Source: UBA3495 sp964629875 (lineage in GTDB: Bacteria > Chloroflexota > Dehalococcoidia > Lucifugimonadales > UBA3495). Taken from it: a stretch of DNA of 64,000 bases. Under the pieces are notes generated by a model. The model was not told where the DNA came from. It searched no databases and saw only the letters and a program-made list of their open reading frames with translations. This document shows, in pieces, positions 26,333 to 35,329 of this stretch. The position numbers and the translations under genes are program-made. Location: the NCBI GenBank assembly GCA_964629875.1, contig CAZVRK010000011.1, positions 1 through 64,000 on the forward strand, read 5' to 3'. Every line of letters starts with the position of its first letter. Position 1 is the first letter of the stretch.

Positions 26333-28855
26333 TTATTCAGGGGAATATTCATAGTATCCCGAATAATACCAATCAGAATTCACTTTCCGGTATATAAAAT
26401 AATCTCCTACGGCCCGCCAAGTGTCCACGTTCTTGGCTGAATCCAGAAAGAATGAAAAGTCTTTAGTAATCTCCTCGACTATGGAGGCATTCTGGCGATT
26501 TTCACCTGGACGCCTGTAAATCTCAGGAAACCATAGCAAGTTACGGGACAGTTCGCTCTCATGTATATGATCCAAATTGTTCTTATTAGTGATCCTGTTG
26601 GAATCAGTTATGAGGGTTAAGTTGCTTATTTCTTTTTGATCCGCATCTATGCAGGAATCATTCCATCCTTTGTCGTTCTCGCTCTTAAAGCATTGAAAAG
26701 TTAATGCATTGGTGTCGGATATGTGTCGAAGATACCATTGAATAGGAAACCACATATCGTAATCTACTGACATGGAATTATCTTCGACTAAGCTTTTATC
26801 GACGGAATTTGAGATTTCGTGTAAGGAATGTTTAAGATCTGTGCTACCTTGTGCATAAACTAAGAATTCTGGGTAGTGATCGTTCACCTCATACACTGTC
26901 CTGACACTAGTAAATATAGTGGCTATGAACAGACAAATAAAGAGTCCAATTGAAACTGAGTTCCGAATGCTAAACGCGCTTGAATACCGAGCACAGAGAG
27001 CAAATATTAATAGGCAGATTGTTGTTAGAGCGGCCGCAGTGATCGCAGAAAACAATGATCGTGAAACAAATAATATAAAACCTGGTAATAATATGATCAG
27101 AGGGGTTAGGCAAAGACAAGTTAACGATCCCAGCCTTATCTTTTTCCATTGAATATCTGTGATTATGAGTGAAATGTAATATCCGCTGACGAATGCTAGC
27201 GGGAGAGCAAGATTTACGAGTAGCCAGGGCATTTTTTCGCTGGCGATGGTATAGGCTGCGAACGATAGGACAGCCCACGCACTTAAAGTTATTCCAAGTA
27301 CGTGACCTCTTTTCAGGAAATAACTACATCCAATAATACCTAGTGCTAACAACATAAACTCATACACAGATAATCCCACCACGTAGTAGTACCAAGGTTG
27401 ATTTCCCCTAGCTACTTCTTGTTGGGCTATCCAGTACCCAAGCCCTTGCCAGCCTCCAGTAAATATTCCAGTTGGATTAGTTAGTAGGGTAGTATGAGTT
27501 AACCCCCAGATAGAATAAAAAATTAATCCGCAATATATCCACTCCACACCCTTCCAAATTATGCCGACTATCATCGACGAAAGTAGAAGGCATAGACCTA
27601 TGGATGCCGCCACTAGGAAGTTAATGGGTATTCCTAATGACCCGTCACCAATCTTAACTCCGGAGGGTAACAAGTGGGTTGCAAATATCTCAGGGTTTAA
27701 CCCGTCCGTAAATAATGATGCAATCAGCACCATGAAGGTTATTGGAATCAGTATCAGTAACAATGCATGTTTGCGAGACAAACCAATACTAAATCTACAG
27801 TAGGCTACTGTAAAAAATAAGAAACATATAAATATTATTGACGTTATGACAGATGAATTGTTGTAAATAAATCTACTCATAGCCTGCGCTAGGAGATATC
27901 CGGAAAATGTAGAAGAAGCACACACGATTATGGTATTTAGAACATGTCGACGCCTGATAGGCCTTGTTATGCTACTTAAAGAAAGAGTACTTATCATACA
28001 TAAGGCTAATGCAAGATGTGCCCATATGCTTGCATTGTATATAGGAAAATTGACCAATGGCGGGGCCCATAGTGGAGCTCCGACCAATCCAGATACCACC
28101 CCGTCGGGATTTATCATGTAGAGTCCAAAGTGGGATTGGAAGAGTCCTGATAAAGCAGCCCATTGGGGTAAAGTTAATGTAAATAACAATATAAAAAAGC
28201 CAGCAGGGCCGGTGATGTCGCGTAGTCTAGATCTACGAAATATAAGTGGCGCTAATTGATTGATACCTAAAATGCAACCAAAACCGAGGAAAATTAAGGT
28301 TATAAAAAAGGATGTCTCCTTTGTGGAAAATAATAATGCCATTATTGCTGAGGCCAGGTAGAGGTATTTAGCTCGATTATTATTGCTGTAGTTCCAAAAT
28401 ATTACGAATAAGGATGTTGCCCAAAATGCAATGATAATGTCGTTTCTACCGAATCTACTAAAATATAAAAGACTTGGAGATATGGTTAAGAATATAGAGA
28501 CCATAAATGAAGGCAAATTTCCCCAGTAAGATCTTAGAAAATACGGGAGAGCTACTAGCGCAGTTCCGAAAAACACGTATCCAAGTCGAGCAGTGAAATC
28601 AGTATCTCCCATCAATTTAAATACCGCGGCTGACATTTCTATTTGAAACGGGCCGTGCATCCATGGTGAGTGTATGTATGCGCCTTCTGAAAATAGCTTC
28701 CATGCGTAATAAAGATGTATTGCCTCGTCATAATGCATAACTCTAATATCTAAGTCCCAGAGCCGTAATGCCAGTGCAAGGCACAATAACGATACAAAGC
28801 AAATGTTGAACAATAGCTTGCTTAGGTGACTGGATAGGATTTTAGTTTTATTCAT
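26333..28855 (-). CDS. Agl23-like (TIGR03663) membrane glycosyltransferase-family protein
   Basis: An 840-residue protein with many membrane helices. The N-terminal signature is DIRVMHYDEAIHLYYAWKLF followed by YIHSPWMHGPFQ, the acidic and histidine pattern of GT-C transferases of the TIGR03663 group. A soluble segment of about 170 residues forms the C-terminus. Relatives occur in Chloroflexota and haloarchaea, often beside a DUF2298 protein, as here (33 bp gap). Predicted to add sugars from a lipid carrier to protein or lipid outside the membrane; donor and acceptor are unknown. Confidence 0.85.
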   Translation of the reverse strand: MNKTKILSSHLSKLLFNICFVSLLCLALALRLWDLDIRVMHYDEAIHLYYAWKLFSEGAYIHSPWMHGPFQIEMSAAVFKLMGDTDFTARLGYVFFGTALVALPYFLRSYWGNLPSFMVSIFLTISPSLLYFSRFGRNDIIIAFWATSLFVIFWNYSNNNRAKYLYLASAIMALLFSTKETSFFITLIFLGFGCILGINQLAPLIFRRSRLRDITGPAGFFILLFTLTLPQWAALSGLFQSHFGLYMINPDGVVSGLVGAPLWAPPLVNFPIYNASIWAHLALALCMISTLSLSSITRPIRRRHVLNTIIVCASSTFSGYLLAQAMSRFIYNNSSVITSIIFICFLFFTVAYCRFSIGLSRKHALLLILIPITFMVLIASLFTDGLNPEIFATHLLPSGVKIGDGSLGIPINFLVAASIGLCLLLSSMIVGIIWKGVEWIYCGLIFYSIWGLTHTTLLTNPTGIFTGGWQGLGYWIAQQEVARGNQPWYYYVVGLSVYEFMLLALGIIGCSYFLKRGHVLGITLSAWAVLSFAAYTIASEKMPWLLVNLALPLAFVSGYYISLIITDIQWKKIRLGSLTCLCLTPLIILLPGFILFVSRSLFSAITAAALTTICLLIFALCARYSSAFSIRNSVSIGLFICLFIATIFTSVRTVYEVNDHYPEFLVYAQGSTDLKHSLHEISNSVDKSLVEDNSMSVDYDMWFPIQWYLRHISDTNALTFQCFKSENDKGWNDSCIDADQKEISNLTLITDSNRITNKNNLDHIHESELSRNLLWFPEIYRRPGENRQNASIVEEITKDFSFFLDSAKNVDTWRAVGDYFIYRKVNSDWYYSGYYEYSPE

Positions 28856-28888
28856 AATACTGAGTTGCGTTTACATTTTTGTTGATAA

Positions 28889-31243
28889 TTAATCAGTGCC
28901 GTTGGGAAACGGTGGATCAAATTCGTAAATAATAAATCCATTATCTGAAAATGCTTCATTAAGGAAATTTGGAAAAGATGATAAGTTATTGCTTCCGTAC
29001 AGGTTTCGTTCCCTTGGTCCACTGATAATATATTTAATACCATAGGATCTAAGAATGGCCTTGATACTATTGGGGTCACTGCTGTTGTAGATCTTACTGA
29101 TGTCTTCTGAACGCTTCGTAATCTCTGATTCATTCCTACCCCACTGTTGTTCATGGCCCACCCATCCAAGTATAGTCGGCATTCCAGTGAATGAGGAAAC
29201 TCTATTGCTATCAGAGTAATCACTGCCCGCTGCTTCAACTATTCTTGCGTCGGTACCATGAAGCTTCAACCACTTTATAGCATTGTATTCAGGTAAATGC
29301 TCTTTTTGTAGAAATATAGTGCCATCTATAGTACGGGATGCTTTTATATCGTTTGTTACAGAGCGTTCTAGTATTGTTCCCATAGGAATGTAACAACTAA
29401 ATATTATTAGCAAACCAATTGAGGTTAACCAAGAATATAAAATTATATTTTTACGCTTATATCTGCCAATGAGTGTTTTAGAAACATAGAAGATGCCATA
29501 ACTACCGGATATTGATAGGAGTATCCATGATTGGTAATGTAATTTAAAAACTGTATTCATGCGATTCCCGAACAAATCAGAAACATAGAACAACTCAGCA
29601 CCAGCCAATAAATATAGTGCTGTTGTAACGATCAGCAAATTGAATATTGTAGCGGTTCCTCGCTGAGACCTAAAGCATATAAATAATGCGGTTCCGGATA
29701 AGGTTAAGAGAAAAAGACATAGTATTGAAGAACTAGATATTAACTTAAGAGCCGTCGAGTTGTCGTATAAAAACACTGTCATGACGTAATGCACTATTAA
29801 TGGTAGAGCAGAAAATGAACTGCATATCATTGCGTGTAATTTCCAGGTTTTGCCGATATGTCTTAGGTGTTTATAGATATACATAGTCACGAAGGATAGA
29901 ACGAGTAACAATGGAACACCGGTGGCCAATAGGAATAGCACAGGACGGGACCTGTACTCAATAACTGGTTGAATTCCCATGATTTGAGTGTTCAAGTCCA
30001 AATAAAATGGCATATAAAAAAATACTGATCCAAGAATGATTGGGGAAAAGAACACTAGAGAGTCTATGATTATGAGTTTTGAAGGTCGAGTTGCCAAGGA
30101 CATGTGCCGGTTGTGGAGTAATATGATTAGGGAAAATATGAACAATATTACGGGAAGATCCCATGAATTTAAGAAGCCTTGAGATCCGATAATCACAGAT
30201 ATGAGGACTATGTGAATAGGATAAGTTTTAAGCCATGACATATTAAGAGGCTTTTTATGAAAATACAGATTCAGCCCAATACTTATGGATAGGATAAAAA
30301 ATGGTATAGCCATCATGTGAGGGTGGAGATCACCTAATATAAAAGAAAAGAAAGGGAACTCTGTAATGGTGTAGTCCATACTTATCCCGTGTATTAAGGT
30401 GTCTATAATCCTTGTGGACCGCCACCACCACCATTGAGAGTTCGGGAAGTATCCGCTGCTTGTTGAGACGCTCCAGTCTATACCTTTTATATTAAGCCAC
30501 TGAATTATTGCTTGATTTAGCCATCCTCGCTGGTGAAGAAACTCGATCGCTCCTACTAGATTGCTGATCATTGTCAGTACTAATATGGATAAGATCCCGA
30601 TGACTATTGCAATGCTTAGCCGTGCTCCGGATAGTCTTAATAGATTGGTGGATAAACCAAAAATAGATATTCCTGCTAAAGCTGGTATGGTTGCAACTGC
30701 GAGATTATAGGATATTTCACTAGGAATTGCGGTAAGTTTGGTCAATATGGCCATTAACAGGTAACCAAAATAATAATAGCTAAGGGAATGTCCTGAAAAC
30801 CAAGGGTCTTCTGGAGGGAACTGAGTGGCTGATACAAGCGCGTTTAGGATTGCGAAATCCATGGGTTTTTCGGTGTGATTTATGCTAGGGCTACCTGATA
30901 TGATTGCTAGCCATGCGCATATTAGAATTAAGAATATTATCTCGGTTATTACGATTATTCTGAATTCTGATCTAAGGTAATTCTTTACTGCTTGAAAATT
31001 GTTTGCTAATAGAATAGCTGAGATAATGCTGATTACGCACACACACAATATAGCGATATAAGAAGAAGTCGTGAAACCAGTTATGCTTACGATCCAGAAC
31101 AGGTATCCAATCAGAACAAGTGTAAGGGCTTTGTTTAGTGTATAGCCTTTGTCCGGCAGATTAGAAAATAGCTTGAATGAAATGGGTATTCCTGCTAGTC
31201 CAGTAAGTTCAATTGCAATGATCCATATTATCGGTTCGAGCAT
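28889..31243 (-). CDS. DUF2298 'Chlor_Arch_YYY' membrane protein
   Basis: A 784-residue multi-pass protein. It carries the family name-giving motif SYYYFGYLL near residue 150, after NHTEKPMDFAILNALV and FPPEDPWFSGHSLS, and later FSFILGDLHPHMMAIP. The C-terminal soluble region (EHLPEYNAIKWLK, GMPTILGWVGHEQQW, YGIKYIISGPRER) is also typical. The family is restricted largely to Chloroflexota and archaea and is thought to be GT-C-like. It is the first gene of the minus-strand glycosylation operon. Exact function unknown. Confidence 0.88.
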   Translation of the reverse strand: MLEPIIWIIAIELTGLAGIPISFKLFSNLPDKGYTLNKALTLVLIGYLFWIVSITGFTTSSYIAILCVCVISIISAILLANNFQAVKNYLRSEFRIIVITEIIFLILICAWLAIISGSPSINHTEKPMDFAILNALVSATQFPPEDPWFSGHSLSYYYFGYLLMAILTKLTAIPSEISYNLAVATIPALAGISIFGLSTNLLRLSGARLSIAIVIGILSILVLTMISNLVGAIEFLHQRGWLNQAIIQWLNIKGIDWSVSTSSGYFPNSQWWWWRSTRIIDTLIHGISMDYTITEFPFFSFILGDLHPHMMAIPFFILSISIGLNLYFHKKPLNMSWLKTYPIHIVLISVIIGSQGFLNSWDLPVILFIFSLIILLHNRHMSLATRPSKLIIIDSLVFFSPIILGSVFFYMPFYLDLNTQIMGIQPVIEYRSRPVLFLLATGVPLLLVLSFVTMYIYKHLRHIGKTWKLHAMICSSFSALPLIVHYVMTVFLYDNSTALKLISSSSILCLFLLTLSGTALFICFRSQRGTATIFNLLIVTTALYLLAGAELFYVSDLFGNRMNTVFKLHYQSWILLSISGSYGIFYVSKTLIGRYKRKNIILYSWLTSIGLLIIFSCYIPMGTILERSVTNDIKASRTIDGTIFLQKEHLPEYNAIKWLKLHGTDARIVEAAGSDYSDSNRVSSFTGMPTILGWVGHEQQWGRNESEITKRSEDISKIYNSSDPNSIKAILRSYGIKYIISGPRERNLYGSNNLSSFPNFLNEAFSDNGFIIYEFDPPFPNGTD

Positions 31244-31341
31244 ATTATAGTGCGGTGATACTATCGGATATTTTGATTTATCGTCTAATGACTAGACGTG
31301 GTCCTGTAACTTCTAATTGGTATTTCTAGGGCCGGTCAGAT

Positions 31342-32295
31342 TTAAGCAGGTGCCGAAAGCAACTCTTCTACGAACTCTGTTGGTTCAAAGGGAGCTAAAT
31401 CCTCTACGGATTCACCTGTTCCAATAAATAATATTGGTATTTTAAGTTCATCGTGGATTGCTAGGACAATTCCACCTCTTGCGGTTCCGTCGAGTTTAGA
31501 TAGAAATATGCCAGTACAGCCTACTGCTTCATTGAACGCCCGAGCTTGTTCTAACCCATTGTGTCCCGTGGTTGCGTCTATAGTTAGGATTGTCTGATGA
31601 GGGGCGGTTTCGTCTAGTCGAGATATAACCCTACTAATCTTTTTTAGTTCTTCCATGAGGTTAGATTTATTGTGTAATCTTCCTGCTGTATCTATTATGA
31701 GAACGTCAGCTGATCTTGCTTTTGCGGCCTGATATGCATCGTAGGCGACGGCTCCCGGATCGGATCCTTGATTCTGGCTTATTACGTCTAACTTAAGTCT
31801 TTCTCCCAACACGGTGAGTTGCTCTGCTGCTGCTGCACGAAATGTATCGCCAGCTCCTAAGACCACCTTCTTATTATTAATTGCAAAGAAGTGTGCTAAT
31901 TTTGCGATGCTTGTGGTTTTCCCAACGCCATTAACGCCTACCATTAGGATTACATAAGGTTTAGTTGTTTGTTCATTTGCCCAAAATTCTGGAGCTGATG
32001 ATGATTGAAGCATGTCATTGAGAATATTCTTTAGCAGATTGATTGTTGAGTCTGGATCATCAGAACGAGTATTTCTGATTCCTGATTTGAGAGATGCTAG
32101 TATATCTGCCGAGGTAGAGACTCCAACGTCAGCAGATATCAATATCTCTTCAAGATCATCCCAGGTGCTATCGTCAAGGTTACTGTTACGTAACATGCCA
32201 AATATTTGTCCGAACCAACTATCTTTGGTTCTTTTTACTCCGTTTACAGTTTGTTTTCGGTTTTTATTTGGGTCACGCTTGAATATCCCTAGCAT
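31342..32295 (-). CDS. ftsY: signal recognition particle receptor FtsY
   Basis: An SRP-type GTPase that docks ribosome-SRP complexes at the membrane. It has 317 residues with a short N-terminal region. The P-loop GVNGVGKTT is at 120-128, followed by DTFRAAAAEQL, DTAGRLHNKSNLMEEL and TKLDGTARGG. It starts 4 bp after the rnc stop and is the last gene of the DsbA-like/rnc/ftsY operon. The rnc-ftsY pairing is common in bacteria. Confidence 0.96.
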   Translation of the reverse strand: MLGIFKRDPNKNRKQTVNGVKRTKDSWFGQIFGMLRNSNLDDSTWDDLEEILISADVGVSTSADILASLKSGIRNTRSDDPDSTINLLKNILNDMLQSSSAPEFWANEQTTKPYVILMVGVNGVGKTTSIAKLAHFFAINNKKVVLGAGDTFRAAAAEQLTVLGERLKLDVISQNQGSDPGAVAYDAYQAAKARSADVLIIDTAGRLHNKSNLMEELKKISRVISRLDETAPHQTILTIDATTGHNGLEQARAFNEAVGCTGIFLSKLDGTARGGIVLAIHDELKIPILFIGTGESVEDLAPFEPTEFVEELLSAPA

Positions 32296-32299
32296 AAAA

Positions 32300-33001
32300 C
32301 TAGATCCTTGACTCGATTATTAGTTTATTAAGTGCATCAGCCGCGGCATTTTGTTCTGCTTCGGACTTCCTAGTGCCAGATCCTGTGCCAATAGTGTTTT
32401 CTTCTACCGAGACCTGGATAGTGAATACGGGTTCATGATCTGGGCCTTCCATGGATACAACCCGGTACGTTGGAGATGCTTTCCCAATTCCTTGATAGTG
32501 TTCTTGGAGCAGCGATTTATAGTTATTTGTCTCTGTGTCTATTGATGTTAGATCAGTTAGTCGAATACCGTAAGTGCGTATTATGAAATCTCTAGCGCAA
32601 TCTAATCCTTGGTCTAGATAGATTGCTGCTACTACAGCTTCATAAGCGGCTGCTAAGTTGGATTCAGTGGTGCTACCTCCGCTTTCACGGTAACCTTTTC
32701 CTAGTAACAGGAAATCTCCCAAGTTTAATTCTTGGGCAATTATGGCGAGGGTTGATCCTCTAACCAAGTTAGACCGGCCTTTAGACAAGCCTCCTTCATC
32801 TAGATGTTGGCATCTGGCATATAATTCCTCAGAAATGACTAAGTCCAACACCGCGTCCCCCAAGAACTCTAACCGTTCGTATGATGCCAAGGTTAAATCG
32901 TCAGTTTCATTAAGAGCCGATCTGTGTATTAATGCCTGCGATAACAGCTTCTTGTTCTTGAACTTAACCAGAAGTATTTCTTCTAATTTATTAGCGTCCA
33001 A
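32300..33001 (-). CDS. rnc: ribonuclease III
   Basis: A double-strand-specific RNase that matures rRNA. It has 233 residues. The signature ERLEFLGDAVL is at 42-52, the second metal-site region is YEAVVAAIYLDQG, and a double-stranded RNA-binding domain spans about 155-230. It begins 9 bp after the stop of the UGA-containing DsbA-family gene and is likely translated from the same message. Confidence 0.96.
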   Translation of the reverse strand: MDANKLEEILLVKFKNKKLLSQALIHRSALNETDDLTLASYERLEFLGDAVLDLVISEELYARCQHLDEGGLSKGRSNLVRGSTLAIIAQELNLGDFLLLGKGYRESGGSTTESNLAAAYEAVVAAIYLDQGLDCARDFIIRTYGIRLTDLTSIDTETNNYKSLLQEHYQGIGKASPTYRVVSMEGPDHEPVFTIQVSVEENTIGTGSGTRKSEAEQNAAADALNKLIIESRI

Positions 33002-33010
33002 CAGGTCATC

Positions 33011-33643
33011 CTAAATAACTCCATGTGGCCATGGCGGCTGAGGTCTTTTAATTTCTCCTACGTGCTTATGTTCCGATACCATAGTTTTGATGGTTTCGTA
33101 TATTCCCGCTGATTCTTCTTCTGGTGGTATGAACATTTTTACAAAGGCCGCATTGCCCGATGGTGACACATAAGTCGGGACCCCAAATACCCCGTACTCT
33201 TCTACTGCCCGGGTGTGGCTAGCTCCTATCTGTTGAAGCAGGGTGGGGTCTAGCAAGTCCTCCTTAAATTGGCCCTCGTCTATCCCTGCTATTTCGGCTG
33301 CTCTGTTTATGACTTCCGGATCCATCAAGTCTTGTTTCTCTTCGTGTCTGAGTTTAAGCAATGCCATGAAGAAAGCGTCAAAGGATTCTTCTCCTTGCCG
33401 TTTCGCAGCTAGTCCGGCTCGATGGGCTAATAATGTTGTATCAGAACCATCGAGAGCCTCTGGTTGCTCCCAGTACTTAAAGTCGTCTCCCTTATCACTG
33501 TTGGCTTGAACTAGTGAGAAAGGTTGCCAATCTATAGATACCTTTTTGCCTGTTGATGCTTCCACTTTAGACAGCCACACGGCTGCGTTGTATACAAATG
33601 GTCAACGAAAGTCAAAAAATGTGGTAAATTCGAAATCTGACAT
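33011..33643 (-). CDS. DsbA-family thiol oxidoreductase with in-frame UGA at active site (probable selenoprotein, U-P-F-V)
   Basis: From the ATG at 33643 (GGAGG six bases upstream) the frame runs 210 residues to 33011, with one internal TGA at 33604-33602. The context is FFDFR-TGA-PFVYNAAVWLSKVE. Relatives have DFRCPxxYxAAxWL, so UGA takes the catalytic cysteine (U14). The second position of the motif is V17, so there is no resolving cysteine. This points to a one-residue mechanism or use of an external thiol. The cis-Pro loop GVFGVPTYV and a long helical domain are present. A SECIS-like hairpin follows the UGA. It heads the operon with rnc and ftsY and is divergent from the cca-type gene. 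No signal peptide. Sec decoding inferred. Confidence 0.83.
33572..33585 (-). promoter_or_regulatory. putative bacterial SECIS element (DsbA-like gene 2)
   Basis: CAGCC/GGCTG form a 5-bp stem, extendable by one G.U pair, around the 4-nt loop GTGT. The loop starts 21 nt after the UGA and opens with G. Same geometry as the other two candidate elements. Confidence 0.65.
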
Positions 33644-33664
33644 ATGTAGCCTCCTGTATCAATT

Positions 33665-35071
33665 ATGGCTTCCAGTCATTCGAATTTTAGCATCAACAAA
33701 GTAAGCATGTCCAAGATTGTTTTGACAGTCCTTATATTTGGTAATGATACTGAGCCTGCATGCTATAATATTGGTCTTCAGGAGGCCATCACGCGAGAAC
33801 CTCATAACATCTTAGAGCCAACCAACGCTGTAGAGAGAAGTCTTACAGGCCCATACTTATGGTTGTTTCAAGAATTGCGTCGCCGGTCCAGGGATCAAAA
33901 ACTCCCATTGTATTTGGTCGGAGGGGCTATTCGAGACTCGTTGCTTGGGTATCCTGTTATTGATCTAGATTTTTCAGTAGAAGGTGATGCGATTGAGTTG
34001 GCTAAACATCTCGCTAATGAGATGGGAGTCGAAGTTGTTACTCATAACCGTTTTCGTACAGCTACATTGGTCGTTGGTGATGTGAAGGTTGACATAGCAT
34101 CATCAAGAACCGAGAAGTATCCGAATCCAGGAGAATTACCGGTTGTGGGATTGAGCCCGATGTTGGAAGACCTGCAGCGGCGTGATTTTACTATCAACGC
34201 TTTGGCACTTCCCCTGTGGCAGGATAATCCGCCTATCTTGGACATTTGCAATGGCTTAGAGGATTTATACAACGGCACAATCAATATTCTTCATAAAGAT
34301 AGTTTCATTGATGATCCGACTAGATTGTTTAGGGCTGTCCGCTACGAACGGAGATTTGGATTCACTATGAACCCATGGACGGCGGAACTGTTTAGCTCTG
34401 CAATACAGTCTAATTGTATTGATTTGCTAAGTAGTGATCGAGTGCGCCATGAATTTGAGAGAATATTCTCTGAAAGCAATAAATACCTGATAATACAGAG
34501 ATTATCTGAGATAGGTCTGCTTGAATCAGTTCTGGAATGTCTCAAGTTCAGTAATCGGTTTGACGAGGAACAGAGAACTCGCCTCACTAGTATCTTGAAT
34601 CAGGGAACTACTTTTGGTCCTTTAGTCTCTGTTTCTTGTGGCCTCTCGGAGAATGAGCGGGCATCATTTATAAAGAGGCTCAATATGCCACGAGATTGGG
34701 CTAGTGTGGTAAATGATATTGGGTTGCTTGAGTCGTGTAGTGGTGATTTGACTAGACCGGACATATCTAATTCAGAAATATATATCATGCTAGAGAATAT
34801 TGGAGATGACGCAATCTTAGGTTATTTGGAGATCACTGGATCAGATACCCTGAGATCGACACTAATACGTTATATATCTCAGATTAAGGACACACATACT
34901 ATATTAAAAGGGACAGATTTGCTAGAAATGGGAGTAGAGAATGGCCCAGACATTGGGTATCTGCTGAGGAGATTGTTGTTACAGAGACTGGATCAAGAAA
35001 TTGTATCCGTTCATGATGAGCGCGCCTTGGTTGAGTTATGGATGAATCAAGGGAGATCTTGTGAAGAATGA
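33665..35071 (+). CDS. tRNA nucleotidyltransferase/poly(A) polymerase family (CCA-adding-like)
   Basis: A class II nucleotidyltransferase. The catalytic motif YLVGGAIRDSLLG...DLDFSVEGDA holds the metal aspartates. RRDFTINALALPL, the ribose-recognition motif and the RLFRAVRYERRFGF motif follow, then an all-helical tail. It adds or repairs CCA on tRNA or acts as a related polymerase. The start is doubtful: ATG 33665 gives 468 residues, but the first 40 or so do not look conserved and contain a strong promoter (33761-33769) and AGGAGG (33780-33785). An ACG at 33791 has ideal spacing. I keep the ATG only as the longest frame. HD-domain motifs are not obvious. Confidence 0.85.
   Translation: MASSHSNFSINKVSMSKIVLTVLIFGNDTEPACYNIGLQEAITREPHNILEPTNAVERSLTGPYLWLFQELRRRSRDQKLPLYLVGGAIRDSLLGYPVIDLDFSVEGDAIELAKHLANEMGVEVVTHNRFRTATLVVGDVKVDIASSRTEKYPNPGELPVVGLSPMLEDLQRRDFTINALALPLWQDNPPILDICNGLEDLYNGTINILHKDSFIDDPTRLFRAVRYERRFGFTMNPWTAELFSSAIQSNCIDLLSSDRVRHEFERIFSESNKYLIIQRLSEIGLLESVLECLKFSNRFDEEQRTRLTSILNQGTTFGPLVSVSCGLSENERASFIKRLNMPRDWASVVNDIGLLESCSGDLTRPDISNSEIYIMLENIGDDAILGYLEITGSDTLRSTLIRYISQIKDTHTILKGTDLLEMGVENGPDIGYLLRRLLLQRLDQEIVSVHDERALVELWMNQGRSCEE
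33684..33692 (-). promoter_or_regulatory. candidate promoter for the DsbA-like/rnc/ftsY operon
   Basis: On the minus strand TGCTAAAAT is an extended -10 about 41 bp before the ATG at 33643. A TTGGAC -35-like element lies 19 bp further upstream. The site falls inside the 5' part of the opposing open frame of the cca-type gene. Confidence 0.45.
33761..33769 (+). promoter_or_regulatory. candidate extended -10 promoter inside the annotated 5' end of the cca-type gene
   Basis: TGCTATAAT is a perfect -10 with TGn extension. A TTGACA lies at 33722-33727, but the 36-bp spacing is too great for it to be the paired -35. If active, the transcript would begin near 33776, just before the AGGAGG at 33780-33785. 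Confidence 0.45.
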
Positions 35072-35279
35072 AGCTAGTGAGTCGGGCTTTGAGATTTGTG
35101 TTATATGTGTAGCTAGATTGGATGGTATTAATGAGACTTCATGTCAGATGTGTGGAGGCAAATTTCACTACCCATGGAGTTCAGATAGTAACGCATCGAC
35201 TTGCGGTCAATTTGCAAGCCATAACGATGCATTAGCGATAGTGTTTTTGTGCAATGACTGTATTGAAAACCGATTGTAA
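35061..35279 (+). CDS. small cysteine-rich, zinc-ribbon-like protein
   Basis: A 72-residue protein starting at GTG 35061, 5 nt after GGGAG, and overlapping the cca-type stop by 11 bp. Cysteines are arranged as CVIC, CQMC, a single C, and CNDC, which suggests binding of one or two zinc ions. No family recognised. Tight overlap and a good ribosome site support a real gene translated with its neighbour. Confidence 0.6.
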   Translation: MKNEASESGFEICVICVARLDGINETSCQMCGGKFHYPWSSDSNASTCGQFASHNDALAIVFLCNDCIENRL

Positions 35280-35329
35280 CCAATGCGTAACTTAGTGAGT
35301 AAATACAATAATCAATTTGGAGAAATAAT

